Shown here: one piece after another, positions 8,844 to 17,172 of the stretch
How the letters are laid out: each line of letters opens with the position of its first letter
Numbering within the stretch: the stretch's first letter is position 1
DNA from: Halovivax cerinus
GTDB lineage: Archaea > Halobacteriota > Halobacteria > Halobacteriales > Natrialbaceae
Direction of reading: 5' to 3'
DNA length: 64,000 nucleotides
Assembly (NCBI RefSeq): GCF_024498195.1
Contig: NZ_CP101824.1
Span: forward strand, 1,054,001 to 1,118,000
Program-made: the position numbers and the translations under genes
Notes under the pieces: generated by a model
The model's input: the letters and a program-made list of their open reading frames with translations, nothing else
The model's database searches: none
Told to the model about the DNA's origin: nothing

Positions 8844-10304
8844 ATGGACGAAATTTCTTTCGGAACCGACGGCTGGCGGGCCACGCTCGACACCTTCACC
8901 GCCCCGCGAGTCCGGATGGTTGGGCAGGCCGTCGCGACGTACCTTCGCGACGAGGGTGAGACGGCGCCGGTGGCGGTCGGCTACGACGCCAGGGAGACCT
9001 CGCGCGGATTCGCCGAAGAGCTGGCGCGCGTCCTCTGTGCGAACGGCTTCGACGTGGTCCTCTCAGAGCGGGACTGTCCGACGCCGGTCGTCGCACACGC
9101 GATCGTCGATCGCGAACTGGCCGGGTCCCTCGTGGTGACGGCTTCGCACAACCCGCCCGAGTACAACGGTGTGAAGTTCCTCCCGTCGGACGGTGCGCCC
9201 GCGCTCCCGGCCGTGATGGACGCCATCGCGGACCGCCTCGCCGAACCGGCCCCACTCCCGGAATCGGCCCACGGTACCGTTCGGCGGGTCGACTTCCGCG
9301 AATCACACGCTGTGGCCGCCCTGAATCTGCTCGCATCGATCGCACCGGACGCGACCGATACCATCGGGACCCTGACGATCGCCTACGACGCCATGTGTGG
9401 CTCCGGTCGTGGATTCACGGACGCCCTGCTGGAGCGAGCCGGTGCGTCCGTCGAGCGCCGTCGGTGCGAGCGAGACCCGGACTTCGGCGGGACGCCACCG
9501 GAGCCCGCGCCGGGGAACCTGGAGGAGCTGGCCCGGACGGTGCGAGCCGGCGACGCCGACCTCGGGATCGCCAACGACGGCGATGCGGACCGGTTGGCCG
9601 TCGTGACGCCCGATCGCGGCCTCCTCGACGAGAACCTCTTCTTCGCGGCGCTGTACGAGTGGCTGTTGGCCCACGAGGGGGCGACCGAAGCGAGCACACC
9701 CGATGGAGCCGGCGACGACCGACAGGGGCACACGAACCGCGGATCGGGAGCGGCGGTTCGAACCGTCTCGACGACGTACCTCGTCGACCGCGTCGCCGCG
9801 GCACACGGCGAGTCGGTCCACGAGGTGCCGGTCGGGTTCAAGTGGGTCGCCGAGGCGATGGCCGAACACGACGCCCTCGTCGGCGGCGAGGAATCCGGCG
9901 GCTTCACCGTCCGCGGACACGTCCGCGAGAAGGACGGCGTCCTCGTGGCACTGCTGGCCGCGGCCATGCACGCCGAGGAGTCGTTCGACGACCGGATCGA
10001 TCGCCTTCTCGATACACACGGGACGATCGTCCAGGACAAGCGTAGCGTCGCGTGTCCCGATCCGGCGAAAGGGCGCGTCCTCGCGGACCTCGAAGCCGAG
10101 ATCCCTGACGCGGTCGCCGGCGTCGCCGTCGACGACGTCGTCACCGCCGACGGGTTCAAACTCCTGCTCGCCGACGGCTCGTGGCTGCTCGTCCGCCCGA
10201 GCGGGACCGAACCGGTGATGCGCGTGTACGCAGAGGCGGCCGATCGCGAGCGGGTCGACGCGCTCCTGGAGGCTGGGACGGCGCTCGTCGAGCGCCTCGT
10301 CTGA
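8844..10304 (+). CDS. Phosphohexomutase (phosphoglucomutase/phosphomannomutase family)
   Basis: 486 aa, slightly longer than the usual 440-460. Four family signatures are present: the phosphoserine loop VVTASHNPPEYNGVKF, the metal loop NDGDADRLAV, the sugar loop GGEESGGF, and the phosphate-binding loop RPSGTEPVMRVY. It shifts phosphate between C1 and C6 of a hexose or amino sugar, for nucleotide-sugar supply such as S-layer glycosylation. A stretch of about 30 polar residues (near 285-315) is a lineage insertion. T-tract at 8815-8819. Exact sugar specificity cannot be read. Confidence 0.9.
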   Translation: MDEISFGTDGWRATLDTFTAPRVRMVGQAVATYLRDEGETAPVAVGYDARETSRGFAEELARVLCANGFDVVLSERDCPTPVVAHAIVDRELAGSLVVTASHNPPEYNGVKFLPSDGAPALPAVMDAIADRLAEPAPLPESAHGTVRRVDFRESHAVAALNLLASIAPDATDTIGTLTIAYDAMCGSGRGFTDALLERAGASVERRRCERDPDFGGTPPEPAPGNLEELARTVRAGDADLGIANDGDADRLAVVTPDRGLLDENLFFAALYEWLLAHEGATEASTPDGAGDDRQGHTNRGSGAAVRTVSTTYLVDRVAAAHGESVHEVPVGFKWVAEAMAEHDALVGGEESGGFTVRGHVREKDGVLVALLAAAMHAEESFDDRIDRLLDTHGTIVQDKRSVACPDPAKGRVLADLEAEIPDAVAGVAVDDVVTADGFKLLLADGSWLLVRPSGTEPVMRVYAEAADRERVDALLEAGTALVERLV

Positions 10305-10408
10305 CCGTCGTCGGCCGGTACGGCGTGAGTGCCCGGTCCGACGCCGATCGGTCGCACGGTTGCTGTGCCGGCCCGGCGTTTACGGCGCCCTGTGCCGTGA
10401 CGGAGCGT

Positions 10409-10720
10409 ATGTCACCCGAGGACGACGCCGCCCGGATGGAACTCGGCGCGGACGCCTGGCACCAGGACGAGGAGGGAAACTACTACGTCGATTGTCCTGA
10501 GTGTGGCTCGGCGGCGACGCTCTCGAACGTCGTCACCCGCGGGCGCTGTAATGGCTACCTCGATCGAGACGAATCCGACACGGCGGTCGACGAGGCCGCG
10601 ATGAGCTGTACGGCGATACTCTCCTTCGAACTGGTGTACACGTCCGATCCGTCCGCGTCCGGCGCCGAGGAGGACGTCGGGGGGAGTGATGCGATCCCGC
10701 GGCCTCGCGCCGCTCGCTGA
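10409..10720 (+). CDS. Small zinc-finger-like haloarchaeal protein
   Basis: 103 aa. A CPECG pair at residues 32-36 is followed by GRCNGYL and by SCTAIL, giving four possible metal ligands, in a short acidic protein that opens with a WHQDEEGNYYVDCPECGS segment. I do not recognise a named family. A tttac box at 10379 fits this start. It follows the phosphohexomutase by about 100 nt on the same strand. Confidence 0.7.
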   Translation: MSPEDDAARMELGADAWHQDEEGNYYVDCPECGSAATLSNVVTRGRCNGYLDRDESDTAVDEAAMSCTAILSFELVYTSDPSASGAEEDVGGSDAIPRPRAAR

Positions 10721-10952
10721 TCCGGCGGTGACGGGCGACGAGACGGTCCTCGAGTCGAACGGTCACGACCGCCGTGGAATTTTGGATTCGGCAAACGGAT
10801 TTACATAGGGGCACCCGGAAGGTACGCCCAATCTCGATGTCGATTTATTATCCTAAATCTGGTGTGGAGTGCGATCTGGCTGGACCGGCTGGCGCCCACG
10901 GCGATCGGGTCGGCGCTCGCGATCGGCCGTCGACGGGAAGGGTTGACGCGCG

Positions 10953-12845
10953 ATGACCGACGCGTCCGACGTCCCGTACGATCCCGACCGCGTGACCGTC
11001 GAGGAGACGACCCATTCCGCGCCGGACGGGACCCGTCTCGCGATCACCGTCTTCCGTCCGGAGACCGCGACGGCCGACGACCCCGCGCCGCTGCTGCTCC
11101 AGCGGACGCCGTACGGCAAGCCCTCGGACCCGCCTGCAGGCGGATTCGCGGCGGCCGCGCTCGCCGACGGGTACGCGATCGCGTTCGAGGACGTGCGCGG
11201 CCGCGGCGAGAGCGACGGCGCGTTCATGCCGTGGGTCAACGAGACCGAGGACGGCGCGGCGACGATCGACTGGCTCGGCGCGAAACCCTGGGTCTCCGCC
11301 GTCGGGATGTTCGGCGGCTCTTCGCCCGGCCAGGTCCAACTGTTCGCCGCGGCGGCGCGACCCGACGCACTGGGGGCGATCGCGCCCACGTTCACCCCGA
11401 GCGACCTCCAGCGCAGCGACTTCTTCCAGGACGGGGCGATGAGCGCACTCACGCTCCTGACGTGGACGCTCGACGACGCCATCGCGGGCCACAGCGTGGA
11501 CCGGCTGGAACGACGCGGGGAGATCGACGCGGAGGCGGCCGAGGCGCTTCGAACGGCGCTCGAATCGGGGCTCGAGCGGTTGCCGGCCCTGGCGGCCCAC
11601 CGCCCGCTCGTCGACGTCCCGGCGAACGTCCTGGCCGACGCCCCGGACGACGTCGACCCGACCGACCTGATCCCGTTCTGGGAGGAGTGGACGTCCCGAC
11701 CGTCCTACGACGACTTCTGGGGCTCGTTCGACCCCGAGATGGACTACGATCGGATCGCGGTCCCCGGGCTGCACACGACCGGGTGGTACGAACTCTGCCA
11801 GCACGGGACCGTGACGAACTTCCGGATGCTCTCCCGACGGTCCCCGGCGCCCCAACACTTGGTGATCGGGCCGTGGTCGCACCAGAACCAGGGCAGCGTC
11901 CTCGGCGAGGTCGACTTCGGGACCGACGCGAGCGCGGACGCCTACGGGCGCGACGAGCAATTGCTGGCCTTCTTCGACACCTACCTGCGCGACGACCCGA
12001 CGCCGCCGTTCGCCTCGTCCGGGGAATCGCACGTGGAGACGTTCAGGGCGAGCATCCTCGACCGGTCGGAGGCCGCGCCGTCGCCATCCGAGGGGTCCGA
12101 CGCTCCGGGGGCAACCGACGACGAAGCCGCCGTCGCCGGCGCCGGCCGCTGGATCGCCCACGACGGCTGGCCGCCCGCGGACGCCAGTCGGAAACGATGG
12201 TTCCTCTCGAGCGGCGGCGAGGCGGTGACGGATCTCGCGGACGGGCGCCTCGTGCGCGATCTGCCGGAGAAGTTCCAACCGTCTGACACCTGGACTCACG
12301 ACCCCGCCGACCCGGTGCCGACGCGGGGCGGCCCGCTTTGTTGCGGCGAGCACTCCTCGGAGCCCGGCGCTTTCGACCGGCGCGACCTGCAGCGACGGGA
12401 CGACGTCGTCACGTTCACCACCGACCCCTTCGAGACGCCGGTCGAGCTCGCGGGGCCGGTGTCGTTGCGACTCACGGCCGCGACGACCGCGCCCGACACG
12501 GACTTCACGGCGACGCTGTCCCACGTCCTCCCCGACGGGCGGGCGTACAACCTGTGCGAAGGGATCCGTCGCGCACAGTACCGCTACGGCCGCGACCGAT
12601 CCGTCCCGGCGCCCGAGGCCGAGGCACCGATGACGGTCGAGATCGACATGTGGAACGTCCACTACGCGGTCCCCGCCGGCGGTCGCCTCCGCCTCGAGGT
12701 CGCCAGCAGCAATTTCCCGCGCTTCGACCCGCATCCCGGGACGCTCGATCCGTGGACGGCGACCGACGACGAGGTGCGGACCGCCGAGCAGACGCTCTTT
12801 CACGAACTTGACCGCGAGAGCGTCCTGACCGTGTCCGAGCGGTAG
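10953..12845 (+). CDS. CocE/NonD family hydrolase (X-Pro dipeptidyl-peptidase S15-like)
   Basis: 630 aa. The N-terminal alpha/beta-hydrolase part has the nucleophile elbow GMFGGSSPGQ with Ser123, after the family signature FEDVRGRGESDG. The C-terminal half is the jelly-roll domain of the CocE/NonD type, with YNLCEGIRRAQYR and RLRLEVASSNFPRFDP-like segments. Known members cleave peptides, cocaine-like esters or glutaryl amides; the substrate here is unknown. No signal peptide is visible, so it should be cytoplasmic. Confidence 0.9.
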   Translation: MTDASDVPYDPDRVTVEETTHSAPDGTRLAITVFRPETATADDPAPLLLQRTPYGKPSDPPAGGFAAAALADGYAIAFEDVRGRGESDGAFMPWVNETEDGAATIDWLGAKPWVSAVGMFGGSSPGQVQLFAAAARPDALGAIAPTFTPSDLQRSDFFQDGAMSALTLLTWTLDDAIAGHSVDRLERRGEIDAEAAEALRTALESGLERLPALAAHRPLVDVPANVLADAPDDVDPTDLIPFWEEWTSRPSYDDFWGSFDPEMDYDRIAVPGLHTTGWYELCQHGTVTNFRMLSRRSPAPQHLVIGPWSHQNQGSVLGEVDFGTDASADAYGRDEQLLAFFDTYLRDDPTPPFASSGESHVETFRASILDRSEAAPSPSEGSDAPGATDDEAAVAGAGRWIAHDGWPPADASRKRWFLSSGGEAVTDLADGRLVRDLPEKFQPSDTWTHDPADPVPTRGGPLCCGEHSSEPGAFDRRDLQRRDDVVTFTTDPFETPVELAGPVSLRLTAATTAPDTDFTATLSHVLPDGRAYNLCEGIRRAQYRYGRDRSVPAPEAEAPMTVEIDMWNVHYAVPAGGRLRLEVASSNFPRFDPHPGTLDPWTATDDEVRTAEQTLFHELDRESVLTVSER

Positions 12846-12913
12846 CCCGTCGAACCGACCGGGCGACGCACCGATTCAGTACGCCTTTAGGTCACCGTCT
12901 TGACTATTCGTCC

Positions 12914-13354
12914 ATGCTGGATGCGTATGGCTACGTCGTCAACGTCGACGGAGCGGTCGTCCGCGACGGCGAGTACCTGTTCATCGAACGCGGCGTCGAA
13001 GAGGCACACGCGGCCGAAACCCTGGCCTTCCCCGGCGGAACGCTGGAGTCGCCGCCGGGTACCGACGACCCGATCGCCGACACCGTGCGCCGCGAACTCC
13101 GTGAGGAGGTCGGGATCGAGGTCGGACGCGTCTCGTACGTCTGTAGCTCGGTGTTCGAGATGGACGGCGGGACGCCGTGTCTGAACGTCGTCACCCTGTG
13201 CGAATACGCAGGCGGCGAGGCCCGGCCTCGCGATCCGGACGAGGTCGCCGCGGTCCACTGGCTGTCGATAGCGGACCTGCACGCGCGGGCCGACGCGCCG
13301 CCGTACCTGCTCGAGTACGTCGATCGGGTCGAGGCCGCGCGGGCGACGCCATAA
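12914..13354 (+). CDS. NUDIX hydrolase
   Basis: 146 aa. The Nudix box is complete in its second half (RRELREEVGIEV) and starts at FPGGTLE, but about four extra residues (SPPGTD) sit between the first glycine-rich loop and the helix. NUDIX proteins hydrolyse nucleoside diphosphates linked to another group; specificity is not visible. A cttta box at 12884-12888 fits the start. Confidence 0.9.
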   Translation: MLDAYGYVVNVDGAVVRDGEYLFIERGVEEAHAAETLAFPGGTLESPPGTDDPIADTVRRELREEVGIEVGRVSYVCSSVFEMDGGTPCLNVVTLCEYAGGEARPRDPDEVAAVHWLSIADLHARADAPPYLLEYVDRVEAARATP

Positions 13355-13458
13355 CCGAGCCGATCGCTGGGACGCTGTTCACGACTCCTACGGGTCACCG
13401 GTGCCCACACGAGGCCTCGGTATCGCTCGGCCTCGCCGTCCCTCCCAGTTCCCGTTTC

Positions 13459-13615
13459 CGCGGTTCTCGCGCCTTCGTGCTCGCGGTTTCACCGCTCGCA
13501 ATATCGCGGTTCTCGCGCCTTCGTGCTCGCGGTTTCACCGCTCGCAATATCGCGGTTCTCGCGCCTTCGTGCTCGCGGTTTCACCGCTCGCAATATCGCG
13601 GTTCTCGCGCCTTCG
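13459..13615. repeat. 46-bp tandem repeat, three full copies plus part of a fourth
   Basis: The unit begins cgcggttctcgcgccttcgt and ends cgctcgcaatat. Copies start at 13459, 13505 and 13551, and a partial copy at 13597. The first three are identical or nearly so. The array fills the gap between the NUDIX gene and the convergent GNAT gene, so it is not in a reading frame of a known protein. There is no variable spacer between units, so it is not CRISPR. Confidence 0.9.
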
Positions 13616-13617
13616 GC

Positions 13618-13678
13618 GCTCCGAACCGCGCACGCTCCGAACCGCGCACGCTCCGAACCGCGCACGTTCCGAACCGTA
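13618..13678. repeat. 16-bp tandem repeat adjoining the 46-bp array
   Basis: The unit gctccgaaccgcgcac starts at 13618, 13634 and 13650, then a changed copy at 13666 (gttccgaaccgta). It directly abuts the 46-bp array and shares its gcgc-rich character. Confidence 0.85.
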
Positions 13679-13684
13679 CTGCTC

Positions 13685-14146
13685 TCACTCTCGCCTCTCT
13701 CGAACCCCCGCGTACCGGTCGCTGTCGAGGGCGACGATGTCGAACCCGAGCCCCTCGTAGAACGGGCGCACTCCCACGTCGAAGTGTGCGGTCAGTCGGC
13801 CCTCTCGTTCCAGCGCCGCCTCGACGAGCGCCGTACCGATCCCACGGCTGCGGTGGCTGTTCCTGACCGCGATGGCGTCTATGTGGGCGCCCCTATCGTC
13901 GAGCCGCTCCGACCCGGTGCGTTCCGGGGAGGGTTCGATGCCCTCAGTTACCGCCGCCGACGCTGCCGGTTCCAGGACGATCACTCCGCGAACCGTCCCC
14001 GCGTCGGTCGTCGCGACGAGGACGTCGTCCGCGTCGATTCGCGGCTCGAGGGCGGCGAATTCGAGCACGGCCGCGTCGAGGATCCGTCTGACGTCGAGGG
14101 AGTCGTCGGTCGTGGCGGGGCGAACCCGCTCGGACGAACGGGCCAC
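13685..14146 (-). CDS. GNAT family N-acetyltransferase
   Basis: 153 aa. The acetyl-CoA loop is RSRGIGTALVEAAL (motif A, R/Q-x-x-G-x-G/A), preceded by the strand HIDAIAVRN and followed by VRPFYEGLGFDIV, the usual GNAT C-terminal helix and strand. The substrate is unknown. Its start is 6 nt downstream of the SAMP2 stop, so the two are almost certainly co-transcribed. Confidence 0.9.
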   Translation of the reverse strand: MARSSERVRPATTDDSLDVRRILDAAVLEFAALEPRIDADDVLVATTDAGTVRGVIVLEPAASAAVTEGIEPSPERTGSERLDDRGAHIDAIAVRNSHRSRGIGTALVEAALEREGRLTAHFDVGVRPFYEGLGFDIVALDSDRYAGVRERRE

Positions 14147-14152
14147 GGTGAC

Positions 14153-14410
14153 TCACCCGCCTTTGATCAGGCGGAGGACGGTGATCTCGTCCGCCTCGAC
14201 GGGCTGGTCTTCGGGGACGGGGCGGCCGTCGACGAGGACGCTCACCTCGTGCGGGCTGTAGTCGATCGCCGTAAGGAGGTCGGCGTAGGTCGCGGGGGGA
14301 TCGGACGCATCGGCGGTCGCTCCCTCGGCGGCCGTCGTCGAATCGCCGGTAACCTCGCTGAGATCGACCTCGTGCGTTTCCTCGCCCGTCACGTCGACGG
14401 TCACGCGCAT
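14153..14410 (-). CDS. samp2: Ubiquitin-like small archaeal modifier protein SAMP2
   Basis: 85 aa beta-grasp protein ending in the diglycine LRLIKGG. The second half, with SPHEVSVLVDGRPVPEDQPV, matches Haloferax SAMP2 closely as I remember it. SAMP2 is adenylated by UbaA, is conjugated to lysines and also supplies sulfur for tRNA thiolation. Compared with the 66-aa Haloferax protein there is an extra acidic Ala/Thr-rich stretch of about 19 residues (roughly 23-40) between the first strands. It is followed closely by a GNAT gene. Confidence 0.9.
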   Translation of the reverse strand: MRVTVDVTGEETHEVDLSEVTGDSTTAAEGATADASDPPATYADLLTAIDYSPHEVSVLVDGRPVPEDQPVEADEITVLRLIKGG

Positions 14411-14525
14411 GGGTCCAGTTCGGGCTGCAGGGGCTTGAGGGCGTCGTCTGCGCGCTTCTCGCTGCGTTCGAACTGCGAGAACGCATACGGTGTGGCCGTG
14501 CGCGACGTGAGCGGCCGGCTCGGGG

Positions 14526-15251
14526 TCAGTCCTCGTAGGCCGCGTCGAAGAAGGCCGCCTCGAGGTCGACCGTTCGATCGAATATCTCGGCGACGCGGAT
14601 CTGTCGTCCGGGAGAGAGTCGCGGCCCGTAGGTGTCGAGCTGGTCGATCAGCCAGCCGGTGTAGGCGTCGAACTCCTCGTTGTCGTGGATCTCGATCCAC
14701 TCGTCTATGTACCAGCGGTCGAGATCGGTCTCGGCCGTGGCGACGTAGCCACACCAGTCGCGATAGACCCACTCGGCGGCCGCGGTGACCGCCAGGCTCT
14801 CCTCGTAGGCCCCGTCGGTCGCCGCCCGGAGCATGAAGTCGTTGAACGCGGCCGTCGTGGGGTGGATCTCCGGCGCCTCGCGTTCGGCTTCGGAGACGTC
14901 CAGTTCGTCGAACGCGCGCTGGAAGTAGTCGTTCTCGCCGCCGGTGAGGACGGTCAGCGACTCGGCCAGCCGGTTCATCTCGGCCATCGTGTGGGCCTGG
15001 CTCGCCGCGTGGGCGGTGAGGCGGGCGCCGGCCTCCAGGAACTGGTAGTCCTGGACGAGGTAGCGTTCGAAGACGTCGTCCGCGAGGTCGCCGTCGACGT
15101 ACTCCTCGACGAAGCGGTGGCGCGTCGCCGCCTCCCAGTCGGAGCGCTCGCGGAGCCACGCCGAGAAGGGGCCGTCGCGGTCGGGGTCGTAGGGGTCATC
15201 CGCGGCCGTCCGCCCCGCGGTATCAACCCCGCTCGCGCCATGGTCGCTCAT
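14526..15251 (-). CDS. TenA family protein, Glu-type (TenA_E) paralogue
   Basis: 241 aa all-helical TenA-like protein. Where classical TenA has the catalytic Cys (see the next gene), this one reads AAEWVYRDWCGY, the Glu-type variant. TenA_C proteins hydrolyse aminopyrimidine in thiamine salvage; TenA_E proteins are thought to act on related breakdown products. Its ATG overlaps the stop of the upstream tenA gene (ATGA at 15248-15251), so the pair is one operon. The N-terminal 35 residues are a polar extension. Confidence 0.85.
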   Translation of the reverse strand: MSDHGASGVDTAGRTAADDPYDPDRDGPFSAWLRERSDWEAATRHRFVEEYVDGDLADDVFERYLVQDYQFLEAGARLTAHAASQAHTMAEMNRLAESLTVLTGGENDYFQRAFDELDVSEAEREAPEIHPTTAAFNDFMLRAATDGAYEESLAVTAAAEWVYRDWCGYVATAETDLDRWYIDEWIEIHDNEEFDAYTGWLIDQLDTYGPRLSPGRQIRVAEIFDRTVDLEAAFFDAAYED

Positions 15252-15907
15252 ACGTCCCACCCCTCCTGGGTGTAACACATCTCCCAGAAATCGTGTTCGA
15301 GGCGGGCGCTCGTCAGGAACGCCTCACGCATGGCCTCGTGCTCACCGGGGTTGCGCTCGGCGCAGTCGTCGACGAGGGTGCGCATCCAGTCGACGGCCTC
15401 GTGGAACTCGTCGCTGGTGTACTTCGCGATGAAGGGCGTGTAGCGGTGCTCTTCGTCGGCGCGTTCGGCCATGTGTTCGGCGACGTCGAGGTAGCCCTGC
15501 CCGCAGGGATAGATCGCGGCGGCGATCTCGGGAAGGGTGCCCTCGTGGGCGGTGCGCACCAGGAAGTTGGTGTAGGCGACGCAAGTGGGCGCTTTCGTGG
15601 TCGATTCGAGGTCCTCGCGGGCGATGCCGTAGTCGGCGGCGAACTCCCGGTGGAGGTCCATCTCGTAATCGAGGACCGTGTGTGCGACGTTCAGCAGACC
15701 CGCCATCGTCCCTTCCCGCCGGGCTTTCGTCCCCGCGATGGCGAACGTCCGTGCGTAGTCGAGCAGGTAGCGGTAGTCCTGCTCGACCCAGTGACGGAAC
15801 GCTGCGGGATCGAGCGTTCCGTCCGCGAGTTCCGTGACGAACGGGTGGTCGTACTGTGCCTCCCAGATCTCGCTCCCGTCCGCGAGGAGCTCGTCGCTGA
15901 AGGTCAT
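15248..15907 (-). CDS. tenA: TenA family aminopyrimidine aminohydrolase, Cys-type
   Basis: 219 aa, normal TenA length. The N-terminus has HPFVTELADGTLDPAAFRHW with the early conserved helix, then QDYRYLLDYAR, and the catalytic loop is IYPCGQGYLDV with the active-site Cys. It is expected to convert aminomethyl aminopyrimidine to HMP in thiamine salvage. It is first in the operon; the next gene overlaps it by 4 nt. A palindrome overlaps its TATA region (15929-15943). Confidence 0.9.
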   Translation of the reverse strand: MTFSDELLADGSEIWEAQYDHPFVTELADGTLDPAAFRHWVEQDYRYLLDYARTFAIAGTKARREGTMAGLLNVAHTVLDYEMDLHREFAADYGIAREDLESTTKAPTCVAYTNFLVRTAHEGTLPEIAAAIYPCGQGYLDVAEHMAERADEEHRYTPFIAKYTSDEFHEAVDWMRTLVDDCAERNPGEHEAMREAFLTSARLEHDFWEMCYTQEGWDV

Positions 15908-15928
15908 GTACGCGGTGGTTGGTCGGCC

Positions 15929-15943
15929 AGCGTAATATACGCT
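15929..15943 (-). promoter_or_regulatory. Palindrome over the TATA region of the tenA operon
   Basis: agcgtaatatacgct has perfect 6-bp arms (agcgta/tacgct) around ata. It lies 22-36 nt upstream of the tenA ATG and contains the only TATA-like sequence there. A dimeric repressor bound here would block TBP. A thiamine-responsive regulator is a reasonable guess but is not shown by the sequence. Confidence 0.5.
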
Positions 15944-16057
15944 AGTGGTATAACTGGGTTATCGCTGGTGGGACGACGGCCGGTCGTACGCAGGGAACGA
16001 GCCCGTCGAATCCGCGACGTGCTGAACGTTTTAGTCACCGCGCGAGAACGACCCGTC

Positions 16058-17167
16058 ATGACCGCCGACGAGTTCACCGTCCCACCCGCGCTTTCACCCG
16101 GCGACCGGGTCGCGATCGTCGCCACATCCTCCGGCGCGGCGGCGCAGTTCCCACACGTCTACGAGCTGGGCCTGGAGCGAATCCGCGAGGAATTCGGCCT
16201 CGAACCGGTCGAGTACCCGACCGCGACGGCGGACCAGGAGACGCTGTACGCCGACCCCGAGATGCGCGCCCGCGACGTCGAGGACGCCTTCCGCGATCCC
16301 GAGATTTCCGGCGTGATCACCACGCTCGGCGGCGACGACCAGATCCGCTTCGTCGACTCTCTGGACCCGGACGTCCTCCGGGAGAACCCGACCCGCTTTT
16401 TCGGCTACAGCGACAACACCGTCCTCGCGTCGTCCCTCTGGCAGCTGGGGATCGTCTCGTACTACGGCCCGAGCGTGCTGACCGAGTTCGCGATGCAGGG
16501 CGAGATGTTCGACCACACCGTCGAGTACAGCCGCCGCGCACTGTTCGAGGGAACTATCGGCGAGATCGAACCGGCCGAGTACTTCTCGGATCACGACCTC
16601 GAGTGGGCCGATCCCGACACCCTGGATCGCCGGCGCGAGACGGAGCCCTCGGACGGCTGGCGCTGGGCTGGCGGGGCCACTGCAGAGACCGAGGGCGCCG
16701 CCGACGCGGGCGGATCCGACGGCGACGCTGTCACGGGCCGCACCTGGGGTGGCTGCCTGACCGTTCTCGATCAACTCCTCGCGGCGGACGTCGCCGTACC
16801 TGAACCGAACGATCTGGACGGCGGGATCTTCCTGCTGGAGACGTCGGAGGTCCTCCCGCGGCCCGGGTTCGCGAAGCAGTTCTTGATAGCCATGGGCGAG
16901 CGCGGCCTCCTGGAGCGCTTCGACGCCGTCGTCGTCGGCCGCGCGAAGGCCCGGAACCCGTTCGAGGAGCCGCCGGCCGAGGAGCGCCGTGAGTACCGCG
17001 CGGACCTCCGGGCGGCGATCGAAGACACGATCGAGCTGTACAACCCAGACGCGCCGATCGTCTTCGACGTCGAGTTCGGCCACTGCGCGCCGACGGTCCC
17101 GGTCCCAGTCGGGGCGATGGCGACCGTAGACCCCGCTGCGGAACGCATCTCGTTCGGAGGTGCGTGA
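16058..17167 (+). CDS. S66 family serine peptidase (LD-carboxypeptidase/MccF-like)
   Basis: 369 aa. Motifs in order: the N-terminal GDRVAIVATSSGAA, the nucleophile in GYSDNT (Ser118), the Glu region IFLLETSE, and the His in FGHCAP. The fold is that of LD-carboxypeptidases and the microcin C self-immunity peptidase MccF. Archaea have no murein, so peptide or nucleotide-peptide cleavage (MccF-like) is more likely than cell-wall recycling; that is inference. A gtttta box at 16028 precedes the ATG by 27-30 nt. The next gene starts within a few bases. Confidence 0.85.
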   Translation: MTADEFTVPPALSPGDRVAIVATSSGAAAQFPHVYELGLERIREEFGLEPVEYPTATADQETLYADPEMRARDVEDAFRDPEISGVITTLGGDDQIRFVDSLDPDVLRENPTRFFGYSDNTVLASSLWQLGIVSYYGPSVLTEFAMQGEMFDHTVEYSRRALFEGTIGEIEPAEYFSDHDLEWADPDTLDRRRETEPSDGWRWAGGATAETEGAADAGGSDGDAVTGRTWGGCLTVLDQLLAADVAVPEPNDLDGGIFLLETSEVLPRPGFAKQFLIAMGERGLLERFDAVVVGRAKARNPFEEPPAEERREYRADLRAAIEDTIELYNPDAPIVFDVEFGHCAPTVPVPVGAMATVDPAAERISFGGA

Positions 17168-17172
17168 GTCGG

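Noticed and set aside
10848-12803. 651-aa minus-strand frame
   Set aside because: Antisense to the CocE-type hydrolase; arginine-rich, with no motif.
13459-13678. CRISPR array
   Set aside because: The units are directly adjacent with no variable spacers and no cas genes nearby.
15908-16000. TPP riboswitch before tenA
   Set aside because: The ATG is only about 22 nt behind the TATA/palindrome, leaving no room for a riboswitch, and no CTGAGA-type core is visible.
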